From contig JAFDDG010000009.1 in assembly GCA_019310965.1 (NCBI GenBank), forward strand, positions 1-64,000: DNA of 64,000 bases, in the 5' to 3' direction. The position numbers were made by a program, and so were the translations under genes. Each line of letters begins with the position of its first letter. Position 1 is the stretch's first letter. This document shows, piece after piece, positions 8,573 through 18,106 of this stretch. Origin of the DNA: Deltaproteobacteria bacterium (GTDB lineage Bacteria; Myxococcota_A; UBA9160; SMWR01). The notes under the pieces are model-generated. The model made no database searches, was not told the origin of the DNA, and saw only the letters and a list, made by a program, of their open reading frames with translations.

Positions 8573-9331
8573 TCACCCGTCGTCCGTGCCCGCGAGGCGC
8601 GCCCCAATGCGTTCGCCGGCTGCCAGCATTCGCCGCGCCAGCTCCCCGCTTCCGAGCGCTTCGAGGCGCTGTGCACTGGAGGCCAGGGCCACCGCGGCCT
8701 GCAGGCGTCCCGACGCCATCACCGGGGCGGCCACGACGGCGAGCCCCGGAATCCACTCCTCGCGGTTGACCGCAAAGCCCTGCTCCCGCGCGCGCCGGAC
8801 GTCGCGCGCCAGCTCTTCGGGAACCGCGCGCGTCTGCTCGGTGAAGCGTTCGAGCTCGCCCTCGGGCAGCGAGACACAACCATCGCCAAAAGCGAGGAAG
8901 AGCTTGCCGACCGCGGTGGCGTGCACGGGCACCTCGGCGCCGACCCGCGGCGAGGCGCGCAGGAAACCGGTCCCCTCGGCCTTGTCGAGCACCAGCAGCC
9001 GCCCAGCCCGCGCCGCCACCAGGAATACCGTCTCGTCGAGCGCCGCCGCCTCGGCCTCGAGCACCGGGCGCGCCGCCGCCAGCACCGGCTCGCGCTCGAG
9101 GGCACCGAGCCCGAGCGCCACGAGCCCGATGCCGGTGCGGTAGTGCCCGCGGGCGTCGCGCTCCACCAGGCTGCGCCGCACCAGCGCGGCGAGCAGCCGG
9201 TGCACGCTCGACTTCGGCATGTCGAGAGCGCGGCCGATGGCGGTCACCCCCACCCCTGCCGGCTCTGTGTGCAGGTGGTAGAGGATTTCGATCGCCTTCT
9301 CGAGGCTGCCAAGGGACTCGGTGGACGCCAT
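8573..9331 (-). CDS. IclR-family transcriptional regulator
   Basis: 252 residues with the standard two-domain layout: an N-terminal winged helix-turn-helix (~8-70, 'SLEKAIEILYHLH' and 'IGRALDMPKSSVHRLLAAL') and a C-terminal GAF-like effector domain ('VPVHATAVGKLFLAF', 'GFAVNREEWIPGLAVVAAPV'). IclR proteins bind small carbon compounds and repress or activate neighbouring catabolic genes. Two 17-bp palindromes abut its start codon, which suggests autoregulation. It lies between the aminotransferase and FIST genes on the same strand; the effector is unknown. Confidence 0.93.
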   Translation of the reverse strand: MASTESLGSLEKAIEILYHLHTEPAGVGVTAIGRALDMPKSSVHRLLAALVRRSLVERDARGHYRTGIGLVALGLGALEREPVLAAARPVLEAEAAALDETVFLVAARAGRLLVLDKAEGTGFLRASPRVGAEVPVHATAVGKLFLAFGDGCVSLPEGELERFTEQTRAVPEELARDVRRAREQGFAVNREEWIPGLAVVAAPVMASGRLQAAVALASSAQRLEALGSGELARRMLAAGERIGARLAGTDDG

Positions 9332-9335
9332 TTCT

Positions 9336-9372
9336 GTTCCGTATTGCAGAACAACGTTCTTTGATACAGAAC
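9336..9372 (-). promoter_or_regulatory. Tandem 17-bp palindromic operators upstream of the IclR gene
   Basis: Two inverted repeats with the shared form GTTC-(N9)-GAAC: GTTCCGTATTGCAGAAC at 9336-9352 (one arm mismatch) and GTTCTTTGATACAGAAC at 9356-9372 (perfect five-base arms). They are 20 bp apart centre to centre, i.e. two helical turns, so two dimers would bind the same face. They begin five bases upstream of the IclR ATG. Size and position fit an IclR autoregulatory operator; binding is inferred. Confidence 0.6.
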
Positions 9373-9410
9373 AAATTACCGCAAGGTCCTGGCCAGGATC
9401 AACCCGAATC

Positions 9411-10580
9411 TCAGCCCTCGAGCAGCGCCAGAACCCCCGTGTAGCTGAGCAACTCGGTCACCCCGCCGATCGGCCCGATCTCGAACGAGCCGAACATGCC
9501 GGCTACCGGCGCCGGCCCCAGAGCCCGGTCCAGGTAGGCGGCTTCGAGCCCAGGAACCCCGAAGAAGCCGGCACCGCGCGCACAGCAGTTGAGGTAGAGC
9601 CCGCATACCGCAGCCGGGCTGACGACGCGCTCGAGCATCGCCTTCAAGTCCTCCCGCGCAGCGGCGGCATCGCGAAAAACGAAGGCGATCCGATCACCTG
9701 GACGAACCTCCGCCGGAATTGCGAACGCGTTCGCATCTTCCTCGAGGCCGATGGCGTGGCGCACCAGATAGTTGCCGGGCGCCAGCGAGTCGCCACCCAC
9801 GCCGGGCACCGGCTGCGCCACGAACACGAACTGCGCGGCGCGCCGCAGATCGTCGGCGAGAGCACCACCCGCCGCCTCGCGAAATACCTCGAGGGCCGGA
9901 CGCCCGTCGATCTCGAGGATCCAATGGCCGCGGGCGCCGGTCACGGTGAGGAGCTCCGTCACCGGCCGGCACGCCTGCGTCACCCCGACGCGGGGCGGCG
10001 CGGTGCCGCGCAGCACCAGCGCCGAGATCGCTCCGGTGGCCACGCTGCGGCCGCACCACTGCAGGGGTGCATCGCCCAGGGCGTCACCGGCACCGGCACC
10101 CACCAGCGTGGCGGGCCCCAGCCGTTCACCGAGGGCCGGCAGCAGGGCCGAGCTGTCGAAGGTGCCCGGATCGGGCAGCAGCACCACCAGGTCTTCCGCA
10201 CGCGGGGCGCCGAGCCGGGCCACGATCTCCTCCGCCGCAGCCTCCTCCTCGCCCGCCGGGTCCGGGACGAGGAAGGCCTCGGCCTCTAGGCCCTGGAAAG
10301 CGAGCACCGCCACGGCAGCCTGTGCTTCGCTCTCTTGGCCGGCCGCCAGCACGCCGTGGGCAGTGGCCCCCGCCAGCACCTCCGTGCCCAGTTCGGCCGC
10401 AGTCGCATCGAGAATCAACGACACGTCGTCCCCGTAGCCCGGGCCCACGAAGACGAGGGCGCCATCGGCGCGCCCAGCGCCCTCGAGCGCCCGCTTGGCG
10501 GCTTCTGCCCCCGCCTGGCGGGCATCCGCCGCGGTCGAGATCCCGGCTCCGGCCTGCAACACGCGGAGAGTATCCGGCAT
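9411..10580 (-). CDS. FIST N- and C-domain signal-sensing protein
   Basis: 389 residues. The N-terminal half ('VLQAGAGISTAADARQAG', 'LVFVGPGYGDD', 'GATAHGVLA') matches the FIST_N domain and the C-terminal half ('LYLNCCARGAGFFG', 'MFGSFEIGPIGG', 'LLSYTGVLALL') the FIST_C domain. FIST proteins are thought to sense small molecules, possibly amino acids, and usually feed into signalling. Here it is soluble, without a fused kinase or methyl-acceptor domain. It is divergent from RNase D and precedes the IclR gene on the same strand with a gap of 79 bp that contains the operators. Confidence 0.9.
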   Translation of the reverse strand: MPDTLRVLQAGAGISTAADARQAGAEAAKRALEGAGRADGALVFVGPGYGDDVSLILDATAAELGTEVLAGATAHGVLAAGQESEAQAAVAVLAFQGLEAEAFLVPDPAGEEEAAAEEIVARLGAPRAEDLVVLLPDPGTFDSSALLPALGERLGPATLVGAGAGDALGDAPLQWCGRSVATGAISALVLRGTAPPRVGVTQACRPVTELLTVTGARGHWILEIDGRPALEVFREAAGGALADDLRRAAQFVFVAQPVPGVGGDSLAPGNYLVRHAIGLEEDANAFAIPAEVRPGDRIAFVFRDAAAAREDLKAMLERVVSPAAVCGLYLNCCARGAGFFGVPGLEAAYLDRALGPAPVAGMFGSFEIGPIGGVTELLSYTGVLALLEG

Positions 10581-10782
10581 GCGGGCCGCCCCCGCCTCCG
10601 GGTCGGCTGGCCGCTCGGCCCGGCCACGCTTTCACGCCCCGCCGGGCTCGGCTAGCATCGCCGCTGCGTCACCTCGCCCCTCCTTGGCGTCGCTTGGCTC
10701 TCCCCCAGAAAATCAAGTCCCTGCTTGGGTACTCATTCCGAAACCCTCAGGGGACGGAGAGCGGACCATTAAGGCTCCTGAA

Positions 10783-12054
10783 TTGTCTGATTTCGAAGTC
10801 ATCGAAACGAAAGCGGATCTAGACGTCCTCGCTCAGGATCTGCAGTCGGAGAAGGTGATCGGCGTCGATACCGAGGCCGACAGCTTCTACCACTACTTCG
10901 ACAAGACCTGCCTGGTGCAGATCGCCACCCGCAAACAGATCTACCTGATCGACCCGTTGGCGCTCGGGGGACCGGCAGAGCTCGCACCGCTCGGGCCCGT
11001 TTTTGCGTCGCCGGAAACCACCACGATCTTCCACGCGGCGGAGTACGACCTCTTCGTGCTGAAGCGCGATTGCGGCTTCAGCTTCGACGCCCTCTTCGAC
11101 ACGATGATCAGCGCGCAGCTGCTCGGCTACCCGTCCGTCGGGCTCGCAAGCCTGGCGGAACGCCACTACGGAGTGAACCTGCCGAAGGACGAGCAACGTT
11201 CCGACTGGTCGCGACGACCCTTGCGCGACAAGCAGCTCAACTACGCGGCGGCGGACGTGGTGTACCTGATCGCGTTGCGGGAGATCCTGACCAAGGAGCT
11301 GCGCGCCGCGAAGCGATTGCGCTGGGCTCAGGAAGAGTTCAAGACACTGTGTGCGCGGCAGTGGCCCGAACGCGAGTTCGACAAGCTCGGCTACCTGCGC
11401 ATCAAGGGCGCGCGCAAGCTCGACCCGAACGGGTTGTCGGTGTTGCGCGAGCTGTACTACGCCCGCGACGAACGCGCGAGAGAGATCGACCGGCCGCCGT
11501 TCAAGGTGCTCGGAAACCGCACGCTGCTCGACATCGCAGAGCGCAAGCCCACAAAGCTGGCAGAGCTGGCCGAAATCAAGGGCATCACCGACCTGCTGCT
11601 GCGACGCCTGGGCCGCAACATCATGGCGGCCGTCCGCAAGGGCCGAAAGGAAGCGCACGGACCGATCCCGAAGCTCGGTGGCAGCCGCCGGCGCATGGAC
11701 AGACACGCCGAGCGCAGGCTCGCGGCGCTCAAAGCCTGGCGCGCCGAGCGGGCCTCCGACACGAAGCTCGACCCCGGTGTGCTGGCACCGAACTCTGTGC
11801 TGGAAGCGATTGCCTGGCGCAATCCGTCATCGCAGACAGAGCTCGAGGACTTGCCGGAGCTGAAGGGCTGGTTCCGTCGGGAATTCGGCGCCGAGGTGGT
11901 GCGCACCAGCTGTGACGCGAACGACGCTTTGGCCGCCAAGCCCGAGTCGAAGCCGCAGGGCGGGCGACGCGGCCGTGGGCGCGGGCGAGGCCGCGGGCAG
12001 CGCTCGAGGAGCGGCGGCGAAGACGCCGGCGACGCGGGCGAGGAAGAGGCCTGA
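10783..12054 (+). CDS. rnd: Ribonuclease D with HRDC domain and RG-rich C-terminal tail
   Basis: About 423 residues. The DEDDy exonuclease residues are visible: 'IGVDTEADSFYHY', 'FHAAEYDLFVLKRD' and 'LNYAAADVVYLIALRE'. An HRDC region follows, then a final ~30 residues of Arg-Gly repeats ending in an acidic stretch, unusual for RNase D and likely to bind RNA. RNase D trims tRNA and small-RNA 3' ends. The start is uncertain: TTG at 10783 fits the conserved N-terminus, but an in-frame ATT at 10768 has a better-placed GGAGAG, and the frame stays open upstream to 10495. A hairpin terminator follows the stop. Confidence 0.9.
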   Translation: MSDFEVIETKADLDVLAQDLQSEKVIGVDTEADSFYHYFDKTCLVQIATRKQIYLIDPLALGGPAELAPLGPVFASPETTTIFHAAEYDLFVLKRDCGFSFDALFDTMISAQLLGYPSVGLASLAERHYGVNLPKDEQRSDWSRRPLRDKQLNYAAADVVYLIALREILTKELRAAKRLRWAQEEFKTLCARQWPEREFDKLGYLRIKGARKLDPNGLSVLRELYYARDERAREIDRPPFKVLGNRTLLDIAERKPTKLAELAEIKGITDLLLRRLGRNIMAAVRKGRKEAHGPIPKLGGSRRRMDRHAERRLAALKAWRAERASDTKLDPGVLAPNSVLEAIAWRNPSSQTELEDLPELKGWFRREFGAEVVRTSCDANDALAAKPESKPQGGRRGRGRGRGRGQRSRSGGEDAGDAGEEEA

Positions 12055-12101
12055 CCCCCGGGTCGGAGGGTCACTCCCGTCGCGAGGGGGGAGAAACAGA
12101 A

Positions 12102-12133
12102 AGCCCCCGGGTCGGACCGTCCGACCGGGGGCT
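12102..12133 (+). terminator. Strong GC-rich hairpin after the RNase D gene
   Basis: AGCCCCCGGGTCGGA pairs with TCCGACCGGGGGCT around a 3-nt loop, with one bulged G. The downstream sequence has only a weak T run. The left arm core CCCCCGGGTCGGA also occurs as a direct repeat starting 2 bases after the rnd stop codon (12056-12068), so an alternative pairing is possible. Confidence 0.65.
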
Positions 12134-12444
12134 CTAGCGACTGTCTTTCCGTCTGGGAGACCGAAAAGGCGGGTGCCATTCGTTGGGGAAAGCGCCTTAT
12201 GGATTCGGACTCCTTCCGGAGGATGGGCCGAGCCGTCCGTGCGCGCCCGCTTACGTCCGACTCGGCCACTCCAGATCGCTGTGTGGGGACTAAAGCAGGA
12301 AGCGTGCCAATTCGAACCGCCACCGCGTCGTGTACGCAAGCCCTCGCCCAGACAGCAGTTTCCGTCGGAGCACGGGGCACTGCCCGCCCCGCGGTGTGCA
12401 GCCTTCGATTGCGGCTTCGCAGCGCCTGCGCAGCGCCCTGGACG
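12134..12444 (+). other. Gene-free 311-bp interval with local hairpins
   Basis: No coding frame here looks conserved, although the frame of the following lipoprotein gene is open from 12199. I can see three stems: GTCTTTCC/GGGAGAC near 12143-12161, AAGGCG/CGCCTT around 12166-12199, and GGCCGAG/CTCGGCC around 12229-12272. This could be a structured leader or small RNA for the lipoprotein gene, or simply GC-rich DNA. I cannot match it to 6S, tmRNA, RNase P or SRP RNA. Confidence 0.25.
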
Positions 12445-13611
12445 ATGACCGCGGGCACTCCTCCGCAATTCCGCAGACTTGGCGGCACCGCCACCCAGAG
12501 CGGCGGTGCCGCCAGAGTTGGCGGACTGGCGATACTGTGGGCCGTCCTGACGCTCGCGAGCTGCAGCAGCGGGCCCGCACCGCGAGCGGGCGTCCACGTC
12601 GCGAGCGCTCCGGCGCCGAGCCGCGACGAGGCGTATTGCGCCTGGTACGGCGACGCCCGCAACGGCGTCCTCTACTTCGGGCAAGCGGCGTTCTGGTCGG
12701 CGTTTCGCGCGGCCGGCGACGATCCAAGGGCAGACCTGCGGGCCGCAGGGCCGCAGCTGATCGGCCGTTTCGACCTCGCCGCCGAACGCTTCCTGCCGCC
12801 CCTCGACGTCACGACACCCGGAGCCCGCTCGGGTGTGTGGGACGTGCACGCGCACGCGAACCGGCGCGTCTACTTCACGACCTTCTACGAGAGCATGGGT
12901 GCGGTCGACGTCGCGAGCGGGGCGGTGACGCGGTTTCCCGACCTGGGCCTCGGCTTGAACGAGATCGCCCCCCTGCCCGACGGCAACCTGCTGGTGACGC
13001 GCTACGGCGCGGCGGCGATCGACGGGGTGGACAGCGGCTCTCTCGTCGTCATCACACCCGACGGCGAGCGCGTGGCAGAGCACGCGGTCGAGCCGCCGGC
13101 CGGCTTCACTGCCGCGCCGAAGACCCCCGCCTGGGATGCCCGGCGCCGCGAGTTCTGGACGACCAACGACCTGATCCCGCACGACCCCGGCCCGGTGCGG
13201 ACCGACGCGACTGTTCTCGGCTCCGACGGCGTGCAGCTGCGGCGCATCGCCGAGCCAGAGGTCCAGTTCGTGGCGAGCAGACCGGGCGGCGGGCTGGTGC
13301 GCGTCGAGCATGCCGTTGACGGACTGTGGCTCGTCTCGCCAGACGACGCGGCGCAGCCACGGCTGCTCGACGCGGACTTCGTCGCAGCGCTCGACTTCGC
13401 CCAGGACCTGAAGTTCGCCGCCGCCGGGCGCAGCGTCACCACGCGCTGGAGCGGTTGGCTGCACGTCGCGGCCTCCGACGGCTCTGTCCGCTCGCTGCGA
13501 CTGCCAGCACTCGAGGAGCAGGGCCTCTACTACACCGCCGTGCTCCACGACGAGCGGGTCTGTGCCACCTACTGTGGCGGCGTGCGGGTGGTGTGCACGG
13601 ACGCGCCCTGA
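12445..13611 (+). CDS. Lipoprotein with a probable beta-propeller fold
   Basis: 388 residues from the ATG at 12445; the longer upstream open frame has no conserved character. A hydrophobic segment ends in a lipobox (TLASC at about residue 36-40), so it is predicted to be lipid-anchored outside the cytoplasm. The remainder has repeated strand-turn units such as 'LNEIAPLPDGNLLVTRYG', 'SLVVITPDGERVAEH' and 'WDARRREFWTTNDLI', resembling SMP-30/gluconolactonase or YncE-like propellers. No catalytic residue is recognisable, and I do not assign a function. Followed 24 bp later by the Xaa-Pro aminopeptidase gene, probably co-transcribed. Confidence 0.75.
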   Translation: MTAGTPPQFRRLGGTATQSGGAARVGGLAILWAVLTLASCSSGPAPRAGVHVASAPAPSRDEAYCAWYGDARNGVLYFGQAAFWSAFRAAGDDPRADLRAAGPQLIGRFDLAAERFLPPLDVTTPGARSGVWDVHAHANRRVYFTTFYESMGAVDVASGAVTRFPDLGLGLNEIAPLPDGNLLVTRYGAAAIDGVDSGSLVVITPDGERVAEHAVEPPAGFTAAPKTPAWDARRREFWTTNDLIPHDPGPVRTDATVLGSDGVQLRRIAEPEVQFVASRPGGGLVRVEHAVDGLWLVSPDDAAQPRLLDADFVAALDFAQDLKFAAAGRSVTTRWSGWLHVAASDGSVRSLRLPALEEQGLYYTAVLHDERVCATYCGGVRVVCTDAP

Positions 13612-13635
13612 GGCTTCTGGGGTAAGATCGGCGCG

Positions 13636-14931
13636 ATGTTCGCAGAGCGGCGGCAACGGATGCACGGTGCGATGGGCGATGGCGCCATCGCTATCCTCAT
13701 CGGTGCAAAGCTCGTCACGCGCTCGGCCGACACCGAGTTTCCCTTCCGCCAGGACAGCGATTTCTGGTACCTGACGGGCTATGCGCACCCGAACGCCGTG
13801 GCCGTGCTGCGGACGGACGGCGGACCCGCCTACACGCTCTACGTCGAGCCGCGCGACCCCGCCCGGGAGACCTGGACCGGCCATCGCCCGGGCACCGAGG
13901 GCGCTGTCGCCAAATACGGAGCGGACGAAGCACACGAGCGCGAGCGCTTCCTGCGCGACCTGCCGGAGCTGGTCGCCGCGGCACGGCGCATCTTCCACGT
14001 GCTGGGGCGCAGTGTCGAGATCGATCGCTGCATCACCGAGAGCATCGAAAATCTGCGGCTGCGCTCGCGTCAGGGCGTCGAACCGCCGGAGGCAATCGTC
14101 GACCCGCGCAGCATCGTGCACGAGATGCGGCTCATCAAGACCGCGGCCGAACTCGAGCTGATGCGGCGCGGCGCGGCGATCAGCGCCGAGGCGCACGCCG
14201 CTGCGGCGGCGCTGGCACACCCCGGTCGCTCCGAATACGAGCTCGAGGCCGCACTCGAATACACTTTCCGCCGCCGCGGCGCGAGCGGCCCCGCCTACAC
14301 GACGATCGTCGGCGGCGCGCACAACGCCGCGGTGCTCCACTACATCAAGAACGACTGTGCGCTGGCGAGCGACAGTCTGGTTCTGATCGACGCAGGCTGC
14401 GAATTCGAAGGCTACGCATCGGATGTGACCCGCACGTATCCCGTGGGTGGGCGCTTCACTGGCGCCAGACGCGACGTGTACGAGATCGTGTTGGCGGCAC
14501 AGCTGGCGGCGCTCGACGCCTGCCGGCCGGGTAACACGCTGCCGCAAATCCACGATGCGGCCGTGAAGCAGCTGGTCGAGGGCCTCATCGCACTCGACGT
14601 GCTCTCGGGCGACGCCGACGAGCTGATCAAGAACGAAAGACACCGACCCTACTACATGCACGGCACAAGCCACTGGCTGGGGCTCGATACGCACGATGCC
14701 GGCTCCTACCGAAAGGACGGAGCGCCCCGGGTACTCGAGCCCGGGACGGTTTTCACCGTCGAGCCGGGCCTCTACTTCGGCGAGGCGGTCGAGGACATCG
14801 ACGAGCGCCTGCGCGGCATCGGAGTGCGCATCGAAGACAACGTCGTCATCACGGCCGACGGCCACGAGAACCTGAACAGCGCCATACCCAAGCTACCGGA
14901 CGACGTGGAGGCGCTGGTTTCGCAGCGCTGA
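13636..14931 (+). CDS. pepP: Xaa-Pro aminopeptidase (M24B metallopeptidase)
   Basis: 431 residues, the normal PepP length. It removes an N-terminal residue adjacent to proline. The N-terminal domain has the typical '[13 protein letters not shown]' start. The five metal ligands are traceable: Asp in 'LIDAGCEF', Asp in 'SDVTRTYPV', His in '[14 protein letters not shown]', Glu in 'FTVEPGLYF' and Glu in 'GVRIEDNVV'. Cytosolic enzyme of peptide turnover. It follows the propeller lipoprotein gene by 24 bp and precedes acs by 68 bp on the same strand. Confidence 0.95.
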   Translation: MFAERRQRMHGAMGDGAIAILIGAKLVTRSADTEFPFRQDSDFWYLTGYAHPNAVAVLRTDGGPAYTLYVEPRDPARETWTGHRPGTEGAVAKYGADEAHERERFLRDLPELVAAARRIFHVLGRSVEIDRCITESIENLRLRSRQGVEPPEAIVDPRSIVHEMRLIKTAAELELMRRGAAISAEAHAAAAALAHPGRSEYELEAALEYTFRRRGASGPAYTTIVGGAHNAAVLHYIKNDCALASDSLVLIDAGCEFEGYASDVTRTYPVGGRFTGARRDVYEIVLAAQLAALDACRPGNTLPQIHDAAVKQLVEGLIALDVLSGDADELIKNERHRPYYMHGTSHWLGLDTHDAGSYRKDGAPRVLEPGTVFTVEPGLYFGEAVEDIDERLRGIGVRIEDNVVITADGHENLNSAIPKLPDDVEALVSQR

Positions 14932-14999
14932 CCCCACACGCGTCACCCCACTTCCACTTTCAACCCCGGAAAACGGACCGGGAACCAGGACGGAGCGAG

Positions 15000-16955
15000 A
15001 TGCCTGATATCGAGTCGCTGTTGAAAGAGAATCGCGTCTTCAAACCGAGCAAGGAGTTCGCGAAGGCCGCCAACTGGAGCAAGAAGCAGATCAAGGAATA
15101 CCGCTCCTTGGGCGCAGCGAACCCCGAGCGCTTCTGGGCGAAGATGGCGCGGGAGAACATCGACTGGTTCACGCCCTTCAAGAAGACCCTCGAGTGGAAG
15201 CCTCCGTTCGCCAAATGGTTCAGAGGCGGAAAGCTCAACGTCTCCTACAACTGCCTCGACCGACATCTCGAGGGCGATAACGCCTGGCGCCGCAACAAGG
15301 CCGCCATCATCTGGGAGGGTGAGCCTGGCGATACGCGCATACTCACCTATGCAGAGCTGCATCGCGAAGTCTGCAAGTTCGCCAACGTGCTCAAACAGCA
15401 GGGCGTGAAGAAGGGCGACCGCGTCGCGCTCTACATGCCGATGGTGCCCGAACTCGCCGTAGCGATCCTCGCCTGCACGCGCATCGGCGCACCGCATTCC
15501 GTCGTATTCGGCGGTTTCTCCGCCGAGGCACTGCGCGACCGCATCAACGACGCGGGGGCCAAGCTCGTGGTGACGGCCGACGGCGGCTACCGCCGCGGGG
15601 CACCCCACGCACTCAAGCCCGCCGTCGACGAGGCGCTCAAGGGCTGCGAGGGCGTCGGCTCCGTCATCGTCGTGCAGCGCACCGGCGAGGCCACCGAGAT
15701 GCAGGCGGGCCGCGATCTCTGGTGGCACGAGCTGATGGAAGGCGCGAGTGCCAAGTGCGCGCCGGCCAAGCTCGACGCCGAGCACCCGCTCTTCATCCTC
15801 TACACCAGCGGCACCACCGGCAAGCCGAAGGGCATCCTGCACACAACCGGCGGCTATCTCACCCACGTGACGACCACCGCAAAGGCGATCTTCGATCTCA
15901 AGGACAGCGACACCTACTGGTGCACCGCCGACATCGGCTGGATCACCGGCCACAGCTACGTCATCTACGGCATCCTCGCGAACGGTGCGACGACGTTGAT
16001 GTACGAGGGAACGCCCACGTATCCGGCGCCGGATCGTTTCTGGGACATCATCGAGCGTTGGGGAGTCACCATCTTCTACACAGCGCCGACGGCGATCCGC
16101 ACCTTCGTGCGGCTCGGCGACGAGTACCCGAAGCAGCACGATCTCTCGTCGCTGCGCCTGCTCGGCACCGTCGGCGAGCCGATCAATCCCGAGGCCTGGA
16201 TGTGGTACCACCGCGTGATCGGCGGCCGGCGCTGCCCCATCGTCGACACCTGGTGGCAGACCGAGACGGGCGGAATCATGATTTCGCCACTCGCCGCTGG
16301 CGTCGAGACGAAGCCGGGCTCCGCAACCCTGCCCTTCCCCGGCATTCACGCCGCCGTCTACGACGATTCCGGTGCATCGGTAAAGCCGCCGAACGGCGGC
16401 TTCCTGGTGCTCGAGAAGCCGTGGCCCGGCATGCTGCGCGGAATCTGGGGTGACCCTCAGCGCTACAAGGAGACCTACTGGGGCACATACGACAAGAAGT
16501 ACTTCGCCGGCGACGGCGCGCACCGAGACAAGGACGGCTATTTCTGGATCATGGGCCGCATCGATGATGTGATGAACATCTCGGGGCATCGCATCGGTAC
16601 GATGGAGGTGGAGAGCGCGCTGGTGTCACATCGCGATGTCGCCGAGTCGGCCGTGGTCGGGCGGCCGGACGAGATCACCGGCACGGCGATCGTCGCATTC
16701 GTGACGCCGAAAAGCGGCATCGACTCCGGACCGGCGCTTACCCAGGAACTGCGCGCCCACGTAACAAAGCAGATCGGCGCCATCGCAAAGCCAGCGGAGA
16801 TCCGTTTCACGGATGCACTGCCGAAGACACGCTCGGGCAAGATCATGCGGCGCTTGCTGCGCGACATCGCCTCCGGCAAGGAAGCAATAGGCGACACGAC
16901 GACCCTCGAGGACTACAGCGTGCTCGCAAAGCTCCGGGAATCCGACGACGGCTAG
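15000..16955 (+). CDS. acs: Acetyl-CoA synthetase, AMP-forming
   Basis: 651 residues, the usual length. It activates acetate (or a short acid) to acyl-CoA through an acyl-adenylate. Motifs: P-loop '[15 protein letters not shown]', 'WWQTETGG', '[20 protein letters not shown]' and the C-terminal acetylation/catalytic lysine motif '[11 protein letters not shown]'. The Trp that limits the acyl pocket in Acs is plausibly the W in '[10 protein letters not shown]'. It starts at ATG 15000 behind GGAGCGAG. It may supply acetyl-CoA from products of the downstream catabolic island, but it is not in that cluster. Confidence 0.95.
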   Translation: MPDIESLLKENRVFKPSKEFAKAANWSKKQIKEYRSLGAANPERFWAKMARENIDWFTPFKKTLEWKPPFAKWFRGGKLNVSYNCLDRHLEGDNAWRRNKAAIIWEGEPGDTRILTYAELHREVCKFANVLKQQGVKKGDRVALYMPMVPELAVAILACTRIGAPHSVVFGGFSAEALRDRINDAGAKLVVTADGGYRRGAPHALKPAVDEALKGCEGVGSVIVVQRTGEATEMQAGRDLWWHELMEGASAKCAPAKLDAEHPLFILYTSGTTGKPKGILHTTGGYLTHVTTTAKAIFDLKDSDTYWCTADIGWITGHSYVIYGILANGATTLMYEGTPTYPAPDRFWDIIERWGVTIFYTAPTAIRTFVRLGDEYPKQHDLSSLRLLGTVGEPINPEAWMWYHRVIGGRRCPIVDTWWQTETGGIMISPLAAGVETKPGSATLPFPGIHAAVYDDSGASVKPPNGGFLVLEKPWPGMLRGIWGDPQRYKETYWGTYDKKYFAGDGAHRDKDGYFWIMGRIDDVMNISGHRIGTMEVESALVSHRDVAESAVVGRPDEITGTAIVAFVTPKSGIDSGPALTQELRAHVTKQIGAIAKPAEIRFTDALPKTRSGKIMRRLLRDIASGKEAIGDTTTLEDYSVLAKLRESDDG

Positions 16956-17059
16956 CCAAGCAGCCCCAAACGCCGCGCGCAGCGTCCCCTACGTGTGAAG
17001 TGCTTCATAGGCACTCCTCCGCCCGCGACCGATCCTTCGGTCCATAGGAGGGAAGAGTG

Positions 17060-17317
17060 ATGAAGAGCAATCGCGCCATTGCATCCGCGGTCGCTGCCCT
17101 GCTGTTCGGACTTCCCGGAAACACCCGGGCGACAGAGCCCGAAGCAGAAACGGACGCTGCTCGGCCGGCGGAGGGGGAAATGGCCGAAGAGGACGAAGCG
17201 GTCGCCTGCGAAGAGTTCTGCTGGCCGAGCGAGATCCCCGTCTACGTGCCGCCCAGCCGCGGATCCACCGCGATCCGCATCGGGGGCGGCACGCGTGGCG
17301 GTGGTTTCCGGAGCTGA
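17060..17317 (+). CDS. Small secreted protein of unknown function
   Basis: 85 residues. A signal peptide ('AIASAVAALLFGLPGNTRA') is followed by a very acidic stretch, a Cys pair (CEEFC) and a Gly-Arg C-terminus. ATG at 17060 is preferred over GTG at 17057 because GGAGG at 17047-17051 is eight bases upstream. The leader can fold: GACCGATCCTTCGGTC at 17027-17042 is a perfect hairpin, and CCTCC at 17016-17020 could pair with the ribosome site. I recognise no family. It could be a small periplasmic or cell-surface protein. Confidence 0.6.
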   Translation: MKSNRAIASAVAALLFGLPGNTRATEPEAETDAARPAEGEMAEEDEAVACEEFCWPSEIPVYVPPSRGSTAIRIGGGTRGGGFRS

Positions 17318-17497
17318 GCTGGCCCTTCGGGGGCAGGCCGGGAGCTGACGCAGCTGTTCCTCGGGGGACGCGTGGTGCCAGGACCCACCGACAGGCTGGG
17401 TGTGGTCTAGGAGCTCGTCGCGGCCCCAGCATGAAGCGTGGCTCGAACAATCCCCGCCGAAAAGTTGCGGGCCTGGGAAATCGCCGCGCGGAGAGAG

Positions 17498-18106
17498 CTA
17501 GGCGGCTTCGAGTCCTGCCGGATTGCTGCCGCGGCGGCCGAGATGCCAGGTGCCATCGACGGCACAGGAGACGCCGATACACGCGCCGAGCTGCGGCTGG
17601 CCGTCCTCGAGCGTCGAGCCGAGCAGCTCCTCCGCGATGGTGCGCACGGTGCCCTTGTGGGCGACCACCAACACGCTGGTCGCGCCACTCTGCTGCAGGC
17701 CTTGAAGCCCCTCGAGCGTGCGCTCGCGGAACCCGGCACGCGTCTCGCCTCCCGGAAAGTCGAACTCCGCGGCCCCGGCCTGCCACAGCTCGTGCAGCTG
17801 CGGATCGGCCGCGGCGATCTCCTCCTTGGTGAGGCCTTCCCAGCGACCGAAGTCGATCTCGCGGAAGCGCGGCTCGAGCCGCACCGGCGCGCCGCCGCTC
17901 ACGATCCAGGCCGCTTCCCAGGAGCGGCGCAGCGAACTCGCCACGACCAGGTCGAAGCACTCCCGGGTGAGGCTCTTCGCAACCTCGCGCATCCGAGCGC
18001 GACCCGCGTCCGAGAGCGGCACATCAGTGGCACCGTGGTAGCGGGTACTCGACTCGCCGGTGGTCTCGCCGTGACGCACGCAAACGATGCGGCGAAGCTT
18101 CGACAT
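17498..18106 (-). CDS. Histidine phosphatase (phosphoglycerate mutase-like)
   Basis: 202 residues from the ATG at 18106, which has GGAGG five bases upstream; the frame is open much further upstream but without coding character. The catalytic motif 'CVRHGETTGES' is at ~9-19, a second conserved Arg/Glu region is 'FREIDFGRWEGLTKEE', and the second catalytic His is in 'VLVVAHKGTVRTI'. Members include phosphoglycerate mutase GpmB, alpha-ribazole phosphatase CobC and fructose-2,6-bisphosphatase; the sequence does not discriminate. It is divergent from the M23 peptidase gene. Confidence 0.88.
   Translation of the reverse strand: MSKLRRIVCVRHGETTGESSTRYHGATDVPLSDAGRARMREVAKSLTRECFDLVVASSLRRSWEAAWIVSGGAPVRLEPRFREIDFGRWEGLTKEEIAAADPQLHELWQAGAAEFDFPGGETRAGFRERTLEGLQGLQQSGATSVLVVAHKGTVRTIAEELLGSTLEDGQPQLGACIGVSCAVDGTWHLGRRGSNPAGLEAA

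Noticed and set aside
12134-12444. 6S RNA, tmRNA, RNase P or SRP RNA in the post-rnd gap
   Set aside because: I could not match the stems or conserved cores of any of these RNAs, so only a low-confidence structured interval is reported.
11827-14865. A 1012-codon frame on the minus strand
   Set aside because: It is antisense to RNase D, the propeller lipoprotein and pepP, all with clear conserved motifs on the plus strand.
17318-17404. Readthrough of the TGA ending the small secreted protein as selenocysteine
   Set aside because: The sequence after the stop shows no conserved pattern, no Cys context and no SECIS-like hairpin.
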